From Sphingobacteriales bacterium (GTDB lineage Bacteria > Bacteroidota > Bacteroidia > Sphingobacteriales > Sphingobacteriaceae), in NCBI GenBank assembly GCA_028288165.1, contig JAQBOG010000001.1, positions 18,850 to 82,849 on the forward strand: a stretch of 64,000 nucleotides of DNA. Reading direction: 5' to 3'. This document shows, piece by piece, positions 36,064-44,541 of this stretch. The number at the start of each line of letters is the position of its first letter. Position 1 is the stretch's first letter. A program made the position numbers and the translations under genes. A model generated the notes under the pieces. That model saw only the letters and a list, made by a program, of their open reading frames with translations, did not search any database and had not been told where the DNA came from.

Positions 36064-36152
36064 TTTTGCGTTAGGGATTGCAGAGGAAATCCTTTTTGCT
36101 CTTCTCCAGAGCAAAAAGATTGGAACGGAAAGCCCGCTCGAACGCCCAAAAA
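36064..36152 (+). repeat. Dispersed hairpin repeat, copy 5
   Basis: Begins TTTTGCGTTAGGGATTGCAG and ends CGAACGCCCAAAA. It is nearly identical but inverted relative to copies 4 and 7. The 3' flank AATAGAACTTAGGTTAA is a degenerate terminal repeat. The rest of 35909-36365 has no recognised gene. Confidence 0.83.
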
Positions 36153-36365
36153 CTAATATTAATAATAGAACTTAGGTTAAGCACAATATAATATCTTTTT
36201 TCAGCAATTGTACCTTTGAGATACGGTTAGCAAATTCGAAATTGGAATCTCCGTGTCGAATTTTTGACCATTCAACGCTCAGTTTTTCAACGCTTTGTGA
36301 GTTCTATGTGGTTTCTGTTAGGGGCTCATATTTCTCTTTTTAAAAAAATGTCGACAAAAAGTTGC

Positions 36366-36407
36366 GCAAGCAAATGCTTGCTTATATATTTGCAAGCAAA
36401 TACTTGC
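36366..36407. promoter_or_regulatory. Tandem palindromic operators before ArsR-type gene
   Basis: Two near-identical dyads, GCAAGCAAATGCTTGC (36366-36381) and GCAAGCAAATACTTGC (36392-36407), sit 26 bp centre to centre just before the ArsR-type start codon. This is the expected place for autoregulatory binding sites; the TATATATTT between them may be the -7 region. Confidence 0.65.
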
Positions 36408-36412
36408 ATAAT

Positions 36413-36793
36413 ATGGAGATACGCAGAGATGTTTTTCAGGCAATAGCCGACCCAACAAGACGAGCAATAATAGGTTTAATAGCAAAACAACCTATTAATG
36501 TTAACACAATTGCAGAACAATTTGATGTCAGTCGTCAAGCTATTTCTTTACATCTTAAAATTCTTTCTGAATGCGGTTTGCTGAACATTAAGCAAAATGG
36601 CCGGGAACGCTTATATGAAGCAAAACTCGAAAAATTAAACGAAGTGCACGAGTGGGTTGCGCAGTATCATAAATTGTGGACAGGAAGATTAAATGCACTT
36701 AAAAATTTCGTTGAGCAAGGAGAAGTACAATATAATAGTGCAAAGGCATTGAACAAGAAAAGCGCTAAGAGTATTAACAAATTAAAAAAGTAA
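36413..36793 (+). CDS. ArsR-family HTH regulator
   Basis: A 126-residue winged-helix regulator with FQAIADPTRRAIIGLIAKQP and the recognition region FDVSRQAISLHLKILSECGL. It has no cysteine metal site, so it belongs to the ArsR subgroup usually paired with AHSA1/SRPBCC genes, which is the next gene. The start at 36413 follows the palindromic operators and replaces an upstream ATG that lies inside them. Confidence 0.88.
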   Translation: MEIRRDVFQAIADPTRRAIIGLIAKQPINVNTIAEQFDVSRQAISLHLKILSECGLLNIKQNGRERLYEAKLEKLNEVHEWVAQYHKLWTGRLNALKNFVEQGEVQYNSAKALNKKSAKSINKLKK

Positions 36794-36797
36794 AAAA

Positions 36798-37280
36798 ATG
36801 GAGAATCGTGTAAAAAATGAGGAAGTTTTCATAGAAGAAATCTTTAACGCAAGCATTGAACGAGTTTTTGAGGCTTGGACAAACCCTGAAAAGTTAATGA
36901 AATGGTTTGCGCCTGATGGTTGCACTATTCATTTTAAAAAAATTAATATTGAAGAAGGTGGGCAGTTCCACTCATGCATTTCTAATCCTCAATTCGGAGA
37001 ATGTTGGTGTATAGGAGAATACCAAGAGATTGTGGCTAATTCAAAACTTGTGTTTACAATGATTAACGCAGATGAAAACGGCAATCCAATAAATCCAGCC
37101 GAAATAGGAATGGACCCTGATTGGCCAATGGAAACGCTTGTTAACGTTACGCTAACGGAAGAAAACGGACAAACCAAATTGCAATTACGACAAACCGTTT
37201 CGCAGGAGTTAGCCAAAAAAACTGGGGCATACCCAAGTTGGTTGCAAATGCTTAACAATATGCGAACATTCCTTAATTAA
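36798..37280 (+). CDS. SRPBCC (AHSA1-type) domain protein
   Basis: A 160-residue START-like domain with the family opening FNASIERVFEAWTNPEKLMKWFAPDG and a C-terminal helix (WLQMLNNMRTFLN). It binds an unknown small hydrophobic ligand. Four bases separate it from the ArsR gene, so the two form an operon and probably a ligand-responsive pair. Confidence 0.88.
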   Translation: MENRVKNEEVFIEEIFNASIERVFEAWTNPEKLMKWFAPDGCTIHFKKINIEEGGQFHSCISNPQFGECWCIGEYQEIVANSKLVFTMINADENGNPINPAEIGMDPDWPMETLVNVTLTEENGQTKLQLRQTVSQELAKKTGAYPSWLQMLNNMRTFLN

Positions 37281-37290
37281 AACTGACAAA

Positions 37291-38190
37291 ATGAAAAGGA
37301 TAATCATTTATTCTGTGCTAGCACTTTTAAGTTTAGCATCATGCACTAACACAACCCGTTCGGGGGAAAACAGCGATCCAAAGAACGCAACAGTAAATGA
37401 CACCCTGGTTTCCAAAAATGGCTACTCAGAAGTCAACGGAATTAAGATGTATTACGAGATTTATGGACAAGGCCAACCGCTTGTTTTACTGCACGGTGGT
37501 GGTTCTACAATTCAAACTACATTCGGCAAAGTAATTCCTGTTCTTGCCCAACACAAACAACTAATCTGCATTGAACTCCAGGCTCACGGAAGAACAAGCG
37601 ACCGAGACAAAGACGTTTCCTTTGAACAAGATGCAGATGATGTAGTAACCCTTCTGAAAAATCTTAACATTGGCAAAGCAGATTTTTTTGGTTTCAGTAA
37701 TGGTGGAACAACAACGATTCAAATTGCTATTCGCCACCCTGAAGTAGTTAATAAAATCATATTGGGTTCTGCACTTTGCAAACGCAATGGGGTTCCTGCA
37801 CCGTTTTGGGATTTTATGAAACAGGCAACGTTGGCCAATATGCCGAAACAGCTAAAGGAAGCGTATTTAAAAGTTTCAAACAACCCAAAAGGCCTTCAAA
37901 TAATGCACGACAAGGATGCAAAAAGGATGGTTAATTTTAAAAACATACCAGACCAACAAATCAAATCTATTAAAGCACCAACTTTAATCATAATAGGCGA
38001 CAAAGATGTGATAACACCTGAACACGCCCTTGAAATGCACAGACTAATTGCTAACTCTCAATTAGCTATAATTCCTGGTGGACACGGCGAATATATTGGT
38101 GAAGTTACAACGTTGAAACGGGGTGATAAGGAGAACCTATTGGCAGTTCCGTTAATTGAGAAATTTCTGGACGAAAAGCCGAAAGAGTAA
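37291..38190 (+). CDS. Alpha/beta hydrolase lipoprotein
   Basis: A 299-residue hydrolase with lipoprotein signal SLASC (cysteine about 18). Fold motifs are VLLHGGG, nucleophile serine in GFSNGGTT, acid in IIGDKDVITPEH and histidine in GGHGEY. It follows the SRPBCC gene by 10 bases and is probably in the same operon. Possible ester or lactone substrate is unknown. Confidence 0.85.
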   Translation: MKRIIIYSVLALLSLASCTNTTRSGENSDPKNATVNDTLVSKNGYSEVNGIKMYYEIYGQGQPLVLLHGGGSTIQTTFGKVIPVLAQHKQLICIELQAHGRTSDRDKDVSFEQDADDVVTLLKNLNIGKADFFGFSNGGTTTIQIAIRHPEVVNKIILGSALCKRNGVPAPFWDFMKQATLANMPKQLKEAYLKVSNNPKGLQIMHDKDAKRMVNFKNIPDQQIKSIKAPTLIIIGDKDVITPEHALEMHRLIANSQLAIIPGGHGEYIGEVTTLKRGDKENLLAVPLIEKFLDEKPKE

Positions 38191-38283
38191 CAGCCAAGCA
38201 CAAATCTTCTAAAAAACACTTAGGGTCATTGTAAGAAGACTAGTGAATAAACACTCAATAATAATCAAACATAGACTTTGACG

Positions 38284-38730
38284 ATGGAACAAAACAAAGA
38301 AGAAAATAAACTAAACGTACAAGGTGCAGCACCGTTCGCTCAAACATATTTTCACGGAACAAGGGCCGAATTAAAGGTTGGTGACCTAGTCGAAGTTGGT
38401 TTCAACTCGAACTATGGACAAAGAAAAATTACGAAATACATTTTTCTAACAGCTACATTGGATGCTGCTATTTGGGGTGCTGAACTGGCATTTGGAGAAG
38501 GACGTCAAAAAATATATCTGGTAGAACCAACAGGACCAATTGAAGATGACCCTGACTTAACAGATAAAAAATTTCCAGGTAACCCAACAAAATCTTATCG
38601 CTCCACACACCCTTTTAGAGTTGTTGGAGAAGTTACAAATTGGCAAGGACACCCAACAGAACAAGTTAATGTAATGAAAGAACACCTTAAGCAACTTAAA
38701 GAAAAAGGTGTTGATTCACTAAACGACTAA
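38284..38730 (+). CDS. arr: Rifampin ADP-ribosyltransferase Arr
   Basis: A 148-residue protein that matches the Arr family: it inactivates rifamycins by ADP-ribosylation with NAD. Conserved stretches are AQTYFHGTRAELKVGDLV, SNYGQRK, FLTATLDAAIWGAELA, YLVEPTGPIEDDPD, DKKFPGNPTKSYRS and PFRVVGEV. The His-Tyr-Asp type active-site positions fall in FHGT, YGQ and EDDPD. The ATG at 38284 is used; a TTG two codons upstream is possible. Arr is a classic integron cassette in other bacteria, but no clear attC-like site flanks this copy. Confidence 0.93.
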   Translation: MEQNKEENKLNVQGAAPFAQTYFHGTRAELKVGDLVEVGFNSNYGQRKITKYIFLTATLDAAIWGAELAFGEGRQKIYLVEPTGPIEDDPDLTDKKFPGNPTKSYRSTHPFRVVGEVTNWQGHPTEQVNVMKEHLKQLKEKGVDSLND

Positions 38731-39000
38731 ATTGCGAATCTTAAAAACGAATCGATTAAGGAATAAAGACAGACCAAAATGGACAGACATCTTTTTACAG
38801 AAAGAGGGCGTTTCGCTGAGATAGGCATCCGTAGCAAATCTCAAATCATGCTCTTTAGGCAGTTCGGCACTAGCGGTCGTTCTAAAACTACAAGCATACA
38901 AAAGCGACGGACATAAAAATCAAAACAGTGCCAACAAAGCCTAAACAAGAGTGTTTTTGATTTGAAATAATATGAAAAATTAACCGCTAAAACACAAGGC

Positions 39001-39366
39001 ATGAATAATTCCAACACACACAATCAGCGTTTCGCAAAAATGACCTTCGCCTCAGTTTATCCTTTGTATCTAACAAAAATAGAGAGGAAAGGCAGAACGA
39101 AAGAAGAGCTGCATCAGGTAATAGCGTGGTTAACAAACTTTGATGGCAAGAAGCTGCAGGAGCTGATAAAAGAAAATGTAACCTTTGAAACATTCTTCCA
39201 ACAAGCTTCGCTAAACCCCAATGCGCACCTCATTACCGGAGTAATCTGTGGGTATCGTGTAGAGGAAATCGAGGATTCTTTGACGCAACAAGTTAGGTAT
39301 TTGGATAAGTTGGTTGATGAGCTGGCTAAAGGCAGGAAGATGGAGAAGATTTTACGCGGTTCGTAA
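39001..39366 (+). CDS. DUF2200 family protein
   Basis: A 121-residue cytosolic protein with DUF2200 features: FAKMTFASVYPLYLTKIERKG, TKEELHQVIAWLT, NPNAHLITGVICGYRVEEIED and RYLDKLVDELAKGRKMEKIL. Function unknown. It is preceded by a 270-bp stretch (38731-39000) without a recognised gene. Confidence 0.88.
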   Translation: MNNSNTHNQRFAKMTFASVYPLYLTKIERKGRTKEELHQVIAWLTNFDGKKLQELIKENVTFETFFQQASLNPNAHLITGVICGYRVEEIEDSLTQQVRYLDKLVDELAKGRKMEKILRGS

Positions 39367-39584
39367 GGTGTTCTGAAGATTCATTATTTATGGTTGCTCA
39401 GCTCGTTAATAATGACCGCTGGTAACGTCTATTCATACATAACCACGATGAAAAGGCAGGCGACTAGCGTCGAGGTATAATTTGTGCCGAATGTAATATC
39501 GTTTTATTTGTTCTTACTAAAAATTAGCCGGCTGCAATCAGTATAATCTTGACTTGTAACCTGAGTTCCATTGTTAACATCTGC

Positions 39585-39666
39585 TTTTGGGCGTTCGAGC
39601 GGGCTTTCGTTGCAATCTTTTTGCGAAGGGAGCAAAAAGGATTTTCACTTCAATCCCTAACGCAAA
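39585..39666 (-). repeat. Dispersed hairpin repeat, copy 6
   Basis: Starts TTTTGGGCGTTCGAGCGGGC and ends CAATCCCTAACGCAAA. The left flank AACCTGAGTTCCATT (39559-39573) is a near-exact terminal repeat. The remainder of 39367-39802 contains nothing else recognised. Confidence 0.83.
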
Positions 39667-39802
39667 CCCTTTCTAGGCTACAAAAAACTGGTGCTTTTCA
39701 GAAACACTCGTATTTAAGTTTAACTCTGCTTATTATGTCTTATTTGCTTCCTGCAACGTAACTTGATTTTAATATTTTTACAAAATAACTAAGCATAAAC
39801 GA

Positions 39803-40249
39803 ATGAAATTTAAAACAAAACTTTTCGAAGCAGGCAAAACGGCAACAGGAATCAAAGTTCCCGCTGAAATAGTGGAAAGTTTTGAAGCCGGGAAGAAACC
39901 TCCTGTCCGAATTACAATTAATGGCTACACCTATCGAAACACCATTGCAGTGATGGGCGGGGTATATATGGTAGGCGTAAGTGCAGAACATCGCAAAGGC
40001 GCAGGAGTTAAAGGAGGCGACGAAATTGAAGTTACCATTGAATTAGATACAGATCCTCGTGTGGTAGATGTCCCGATAAAACTCCAAAAAACACTGGATG
40101 AAAACCCTGCTGCAAAGGAATATTTTGAAGGGTTATCAAATAGTAAAAAGAAAGGAATTGTAATTCCAATCAACGATGCCAAATCAGATGAAACTCGAGA
40201 TAGGAGGATAGAAAAGGCGATTAGCGCATTGACAGAAGGGAAACTATAA
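39803..40249 (+). CDS. DUF1905/YdeI-type protein
   Basis: A 148-residue protein combining a DUF1905 barrel-like domain (FKTKLFEAGKTATGIKVP through GDEIEVTIELD) with a C-terminal YdeI/OmpD-associated type helix region (DENPAAKEYFEGLSNSKKK, ETRDRRIEKAISALTEGKL). E. coli YdeI relatives are linked to peptide or bacteriocin tolerance, but the role here is unknown. Confidence 0.85.
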   Translation: MKFKTKLFEAGKTATGIKVPAEIVESFEAGKKPPVRITINGYTYRNTIAVMGGVYMVGVSAEHRKGAGVKGGDEIEVTIELDTDPRVVDVPIKLQKTLDENPAAKEYFEGLSNSKKKGIVIPINDAKSDETRDRRIEKAISALTEGKL

Positions 40250-40536
40250 GAAGGTATCTCCTGTTTATCTCCGCTGTACAGTTTTTATTTTATTCACTTT
40301 AGGAATACCTATTCTTTAATTAAAATATTCCCACCTGAAACGTTGCTAAAATGTGTGTGGCCTGCGGGTTTCTGCTACAATGAGTGCGGGAACCGATTTG
40401 CCACACACGGGATAACGTTGAACGGATTTTGGCGGGTTTGGCAAAGGGGCGTTGAACAATAAGATAAAATCTATTGCGTAAACCCCTTAATTTTTGAGAT
40501 ATTGTGCATGTATGCGCAAAGCCATACGTTAGTGGC
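40250..40536 (+). repeat. Stretch ending in an attC-like right half
   Basis: No gene. Two hairpin-prone segments occur: GTGTGTGGC (about 40353) with GCCACACAC (about 40401), and the end CGCAAAGCCATACGTTAGTGGC whose right box GTTAGTGGC (40528-40536) is the exact reverse complement of the left box at 40860-40868. A full left arm for this site cannot be assigned. Confidence 0.5.
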
Positions 40537-40580
40537 AAATGCAAGAAACCTAACCATTTACCTAAGAATTAAATTGGACA

Positions 40581-40850
40581 ATGAAGACCAGAGAAAAAGC
40601 TTTTACAGGCTTTCTTGCGACGCTATTAACTTTTGTTATTGTGTATTTTGGAGTTCAGTTGTTTACAAGCGACCTTGTTTTATCAGGCACTCCAGGTTGG
40701 CATACAACAATTTATCCTTCAGAAATAATACTCACAAGGCTGACTTTTACAATCTTGGTGTTGACTCTAATTGTTTATTTAATTTATAGTCAGACTAGAA
40801 AAATATTGAATTTACTGTGGACAAGATTTAAGAATAAATATGCGGACTAA
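40581..40850 (+). CDS. Cassette: small membrane protein
   Basis: An 89-residue protein with two predicted helices (about 8-28 and 50-70) and a basic tail. No family recognised. The cassette boundaries (40528 and 40868) satisfy the complementarity rule exactly. Confidence 0.65.
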   Translation: MKTREKAFTGFLATLLTFVIVYFGVQLFTSDLVLSGTPGWHTTIYPSEIILTRLTFTILVLTLIVYLIYSQTRKILNLLWTRFKNKYAD

Positions 40851-40859
40851 AAAGCATCA

Positions 40860-40996
40860 GCCACTAACAGCAGGTTTAATTTATGCCCGGGCGACGTGGT
40901 TCTTGTTCTGTTCTGCTTTTTATTACTTTTAGTGCTCGGGCGACAGTGAAGTGCTATTAATTCGGGCACAACTCAAACCTGTAAACGTTTAGTGGC
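40860..40996 (+). repeat. attC-like site 8
   Basis: Left box GCCACTAAC (40860-40868), right box GTTTAGTGGC (40987-40996). The arms CAGGTTTAATTTATGCCCGG and CGGGCACAACTCAAACCTG pair strongly. A member of the main long type. Confidence 0.82.
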
Positions 40997-41060
40997 AAAT
41001 GTAATAAGCTGATTCAACGCCATCACGACAAACAATATTATAAAAGACCATGAAGTTACC

Positions 41061-41336
41061 ATGACCTTAGAAACTCAATTGAGTATTGCTGCGACCTTTA
41101 TTCGAATTTCAATAGGTACAATGATTTTTGACGTCTTCTTTCCAATTATAGCGGGACCTGAAATTTCACATTATATTAATTTGTCGGCTTTATTCCTGAC
41201 GACTGTAGCAGTTACTATTTTATTAATACATCGTAAAGAAGTTGACTTTATTAAAGGAGGACTTCTTATTCAAATAATAATTAATCTTTGCCTCGGAATT
41301 GGACTTTGGGTTATTAATTACGGTTATTTTAATTGA
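41061..41336 (+). CDS. Cassette: small membrane protein
   Basis: A 91-residue protein that is mostly three hydrophobic helices with short loops (IAATFIRISIGTMIFDVFF, LSALFLTTVAVTILLIH, GGLLIQIIINLCLGIGLW). No known family. It starts at the ATG 65 bases after the previous site. Confidence 0.62.
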   Translation: MTLETQLSIAATFIRISIGTMIFDVFFPIIAGPEISHYINLSALFLTTVAVTILLIHRKEVDFIKGGLLIQIIINLCLGIGLWVINYGYFN

Positions 41337-41379
41337 CTTTTAATACGTTTTTTAGTTGACCATACAAAAATGACTAATG

Positions 41380-41442
41380 AGAAAGACACAGAGAAGTGCT
41401 TTCTATTCGCCATCTTCGCAAAGCCCTAACCGGTTATATGCC
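41380..41442 (+). repeat. attC-like site 9, right half
   Basis: Only the right side is clear: GAAGTGCTTTCTATTCGCCA through AACCGGTTATATGCC, right box GTTATATGCC (41433-41442). It pairs with the left box at 42189 with one mismatch. A related right half (CTATCCTCAATCTTCGCAAA) occurs near 48611. Confidence 0.55.
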
Positions 41443-41448
41443 ATTTAA

Positions 41449-42216
41449 ATGAACGATAGGATAAACATAGAAGAACGGAAACCTATTTGGATAGCTTTAT
41501 CTGAATTTTATCTTGACACTGAACTTCAAGAATCGGACTTCAGACACATTGCTTTCAAAATTATTGAAAGTCCGTATTCTATTGATGAAGTTAAGGATAT
41601 TAACAAATATGAAGTCTTTCCTGTGCTACAACCAAATCTTCTAAGCGTAGTGGGAGAATGGGCAGGATTTGACAAGGAATGGCTCATCAGCAGTATCTTA
41701 GATTCGTTAGCTAAAAGAAACGTGATTAAAAAACTTGGAATCGAAAGTTCATTCTTGACCCTTAAGTGGATGCAAAAGAATTATTGGGAAAAACTCGAGA
41801 AAGTTTATAATCAGGTAAAAACTAATCCTGACTCATTCATATTAACTTGTAAAGAGATTTGGAAGAATGGAATTGAACCATTTGAGTTTCAGCAAAAGGA
41901 TGCTCAGCTATTTGAAAGACTAAAAGGAATTGCTGCATCTTTCAAAGAACAAAATAGACTAACTGCCTTCTACCAATATCTGCAAGAAGGACAATATTGG
42001 ATAAACCTTTGGACTGCCTACTTCCTGCTGGAGCTATTTGAATTGAAGGACTCCGACAAACTGATAGGGCTTAATGACAATGAAAAGATTTTTGATTTCT
42101 GTTTAAATGAGGTTGAACAGAATCAACAATACTTAAAAACTGAACAGGCAAAAGTGAATTGCAGAAATTGGATTGAAAATAAAAAAACGGCATACAACAA
42201 AACCTATGAGCAATAA
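41449..42216 (+). CDS. Cassette: DUF7079-like protein
   Basis: A 255-residue cytosolic protein. The N-terminal half resembles DUF7079-type proteins (PIWIALSEFYLDTELQ, EVFPVLQPNLLSVVGEWAGF); the rest is acidic and helical with many aromatic residues. The function is unknown and the family assignment is from memory. The 3' end overlaps the short attC-like site. Confidence 0.65.
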   Translation: MNDRINIEERKPIWIALSEFYLDTELQESDFRHIAFKIIESPYSIDEVKDINKYEVFPVLQPNLLSVVGEWAGFDKEWLISSILDSLAKRNVIKKLGIESSFLTLKWMQKNYWEKLEKVYNQVKTNPDSFILTCKEIWKNGIEPFEFQQKDAQLFERLKGIAASFKEQNRLTAFYQYLQEGQYWINLWTAYFLLELFELKDSDKLIGLNDNEKIFDFCLNEVEQNQQYLKTEQAKVNCRNWIENKKTAYNKTYEQ

Positions 42217-42259
42217 CGCCCTACGGGACGCTACTGCTCATAGGCAAACCGTTAGCAGT
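42189..42259 (+). repeat. attC-like site 10 (short type)
   Basis: Left box GGCATACAAC (42189-42198), right box GTTAGCAGT (42251-42259). Arms CCTATGAGCA and TGCTCATAGG form a perfect 10-bp stem. At 71 bp it is the shortest site and overlaps the end of the preceding gene. Confidence 0.8.
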
Positions 42260-42279
42260 AAGGCAAAAAGACGATCAAA

Positions 42280-43080
42280 ATGACGACACAAATAGTTATA
42301 GTTCTAATCCTGACTTTTGTAATTAACTTAATTACAACACTTTCATATTCGGTAAGAATAGTAGGAATTAGGACGGGTAGAGTAGCTATTTCATTCGCCC
42401 TTTTTAATATTCTTGTTTTAGTATCAAGGACTGCAAATGGTTTTCAAGCACCACTGCTTGCTAAGACAGTTGAAAACGATATAAAAATTGGAGTATTTGA
42501 CAATTTAGAAACTTTTCGACTAATAATACTTTCTTGCTCTATTGCCACAATCCTTGGTGCATGGCTCATTCCTACCTTTCAAAGAGTTTTATCAAAAGCA
42601 GTAATTAATTTCAGCATTCACAAATCAATGGGGAAACTGATACTTCATAGTTTTTCTAAAGCAGGCATTCTATACTTTAAAGACAATATGACTATTCCGA
42701 CCAAGCTGAATATTTCGCAAATAAAACTTGACCGTGAATTTCCTTGGAGAATTTTCATACTAAATATTTTTGCTGTTGCCATTTTGACTATAGGGGTTCT
42801 TTCTGCTGTTTATGCATCATATTTAAATCCGGATTATAGGACAACGGCTAGTAATTTATCGGCATTTGTAAATGGTTTTGCGACAATATTAATGTTTGCA
42901 TTTATTGATCCGCATTTATCGGCAATGACTGACGATGTAACTTTAGGTCAATGTTCAGAGACCACTTTTAGGAAATACATAGTGTATATGATAATTGCTC
43001 GCGTAATTGGGACAATTTTAGCTCAAGTATTATTTTTACCAAGTGCACAATTATTAGCGTGGGCAGCGACACATATATAG
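42280..43080 (+). CDS. amj: Amj-type lipid II flippase family protein
   Basis: A 266-residue integral membrane protein matching the Amj family (DUF2837), which can flip lipid II across the inner membrane in place of MurJ. The characteristic beginning is seen: VINLITTLSYSVRIVGIRTG, VAISFALFNILVLVSRTANG and FQAPLL. The C-terminal part has YASYLNPDYRTTASNLSAFV and FAFIDPHLSAMTDD. As a cassette gene it could protect against inhibitors of MurJ; that is inference. Confidence 0.88.
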   Translation: MTTQIVIVLILTFVINLITTLSYSVRIVGIRTGRVAISFALFNILVLVSRTANGFQAPLLAKTVENDIKIGVFDNLETFRLIILSCSIATILGAWLIPTFQRVLSKAVINFSIHKSMGKLILHSFSKAGILYFKDNMTIPTKLNISQIKLDREFPWRIFILNIFAVAILTIGVLSAVYASYLNPDYRTTASNLSAFVNGFATILMFAFIDPHLSAMTDDVTLGQCSETTFRKYIVYMIIARVIGTILAQVLFLPSAQLLAWAATHI

Positions 43081-43097
43081 ACAAAGAAAATGAGCAG

Positions 43098-43232
43098 CTG
43101 CTGACAGCAGGTTTAAATTATGCCCGGGTGATGTGATTCTTGTTCTGTTCTGCTTTTTATTTACTTTTAGTGCTTGGCAACAGGGAAGTGCTTTCTATTC
43201 GGGCACAACGCAAACCTGTAAACGTCAGACTG
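43098..43232 (+). repeat. attC-like site 11
   Basis: Left box CTGCTGAC (43098-43105), right box GTCAGACTG (43224-43232). The arms CAGGTTTAAATTATGCCCGG and CGGGCACAACGCAAACCTG match the main type. The right box departs from GTTAG, probably because the next small element is inserted at the crossover position. Confidence 0.75.
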
Positions 43233-43336
43233 TCTAAAAACCGTGATTTGACGATTTGCTCTACGGGTACCTATCTTAGCAAAAAGCCGAATATGAAAAT
43301 CTCAGGCGTTAGCTTTTAGTTTTTAGACAGACTGAC
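43224..43336. repeat. 113-bp element with inverted ends at the crossover
   Basis: It begins GTCAGACTGTCTAAAAAC and ends GTTTTTAGACAGACTGAC, arms pairing with one mismatch over 18 bases. Removing it would restore AAC followed by GTTAGGGC, a normal right box. It has no gene and may be a minimal cassette or a MITE using the site. Confidence 0.6.
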
Positions 43337-43388
43337 GTTAGGGCACATTTTAAAAGACCCGACAATTCTCACATAATCTAAGGACAGA

Positions 43389-43658
43389 ATGGTTACAGCT
43401 TTATTCATCGGACTTTTTCTTTTTTATCTGACCTACACGACCATATTTGCCATAAAATTTAATAGGACTTCTAGAATTTTTAACAAAAAACAGCAATTAG
43501 TTCACAATATTTTAATTTGGGTTTTACCATTCGTTTGGGTAGTGATTTTAAAAAGTTTAATAAAGCCAGTTAGGACTAAAAAATCAAAGCTAGGCAACTT
43601 CTATGAAAGTGAATTAGGTTTTATGGCTAATGTGACTAATGAGACAAAAGCGGACTAA
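43389..43658 (+). CDS. Cassette: small membrane protein
   Basis: An 89-residue protein with two hydrophobic helices (about 2-22 and 38-60) and a basic loop, ending in a polar tail. No family recognised. The cassette start GTTAGGGC (43337-43344) is exactly complementary to its left box at 43668-43675. Confidence 0.63.
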   Translation: MVTALFIGLFLFYLTYTTIFAIKFNRTSRIFNKKQQLVHNILIWVLPFVWVVILKSLIKPVRTKKSKLGNFYESELGFMANVTNETKAD

Positions 43659-43667
43659 AGAAAACGA

Positions 43668-43801
43668 GCCCTAACATCAGGTTTAAATTATGCCCGGCCA
43701 ACGTGGTTCTGGTTCTGTAGTGCTTTTTATTTACTTTAGTAATATGCGGCAATGAAGTGCCTTCTAATCGGGCACAATATAAACCTGTAATCGTTAACTG
43801 C
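43668..43801 (+). repeat. attC-like site 12
   Basis: Left box GCCCTAAC (43668-43675), right box GTTAACTGC (43793-43801). Arms CAGGTTTAAATTATGCCCGG and CGGGCACAATATAAACCTG pair; main type. Confidence 0.83.
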
Positions 43802-43850
43802 AAGTGTAATAACCCGAAAAAATCTTACAAATAGACATATCTGACTGTAA

Positions 43851-44453
43851 ATGAATAAATATAAGGACGACCTTAAGACCATTTTTCAAGTCTCGACTTA
43901 TATTTTCATATCTATGAGTTTTGCGACAATGGATCATCCAATACTTTCTTACACTTTCATAGGACTTTTTATCGTCTCAATAGCATATGAGCTATACTCA
44001 AAAATGCAATACAGAAAAGGAAAAGCTAATTATGTATTATTTCCGACCTTAAATGATCTATATTCCAAAATGACCTCAATCACCATAGGTCTTATGGCAA
44101 TTGCTGCATCAATTATTGCTATTATTTGGACTAATACTTTTAATCATTATTGTGTTATTGGACTTTGTGTAGGTTTATTAGTCTTTCTAAATGGCATTTT
44201 TGATTTACCCAATGGACTAATAAAAATCAAAGATAATTCTCTTGTTATAACTGGTTTAAAAACTAATGTTGACCAAAGACAACTTAAAGAAATTAAAATA
44301 TTTAAGGAGAAAATATTGTTGACCAATGTTTACGATGAATTGATAAGAATTGACAATTTCAAAATTGACTCAAAATCAGCAAAATTAATTGGCTCATATC
44401 TAACTGAACACAAAACCAATATTGAGTTGAAAATAATAAACAACGTCAATTAA
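43851..44453 (+). CDS. Cassette: hypothetical membrane protein
   Basis: A 200-residue protein with four predicted helices in its first 120 residues and a soluble C-terminal part (DNSLVITGLKTNVDQRQL onward) that could be a small beta domain. No family recognised. Both cassette ends match exactly (43793 and 44542). Confidence 0.68.
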   Translation: MNKYKDDLKTIFQVSTYIFISMSFATMDHPILSYTFIGLFIVSIAYELYSKMQYRKGKANYVLFPTLNDLYSKMTSITIGLMAIAASIIAIIWTNTFNHYCVIGLCVGLLVFLNGIFDLPNGLIKIKDNSLVITGLKTNVDQRQLKEIKIFKEKILLTNVYDELIRIDNFKIDSKSAKLIGSYLTEHKTNIELKIINNVN

Positions 44454-44541
44454 ATAAACGACTTGCAATTCTGACCTAACGGCTAGAATAATAAACCTGT
44501 TTATAAAATTGCCGTTTTAGTGGACTAAAGGAAAAACACCA

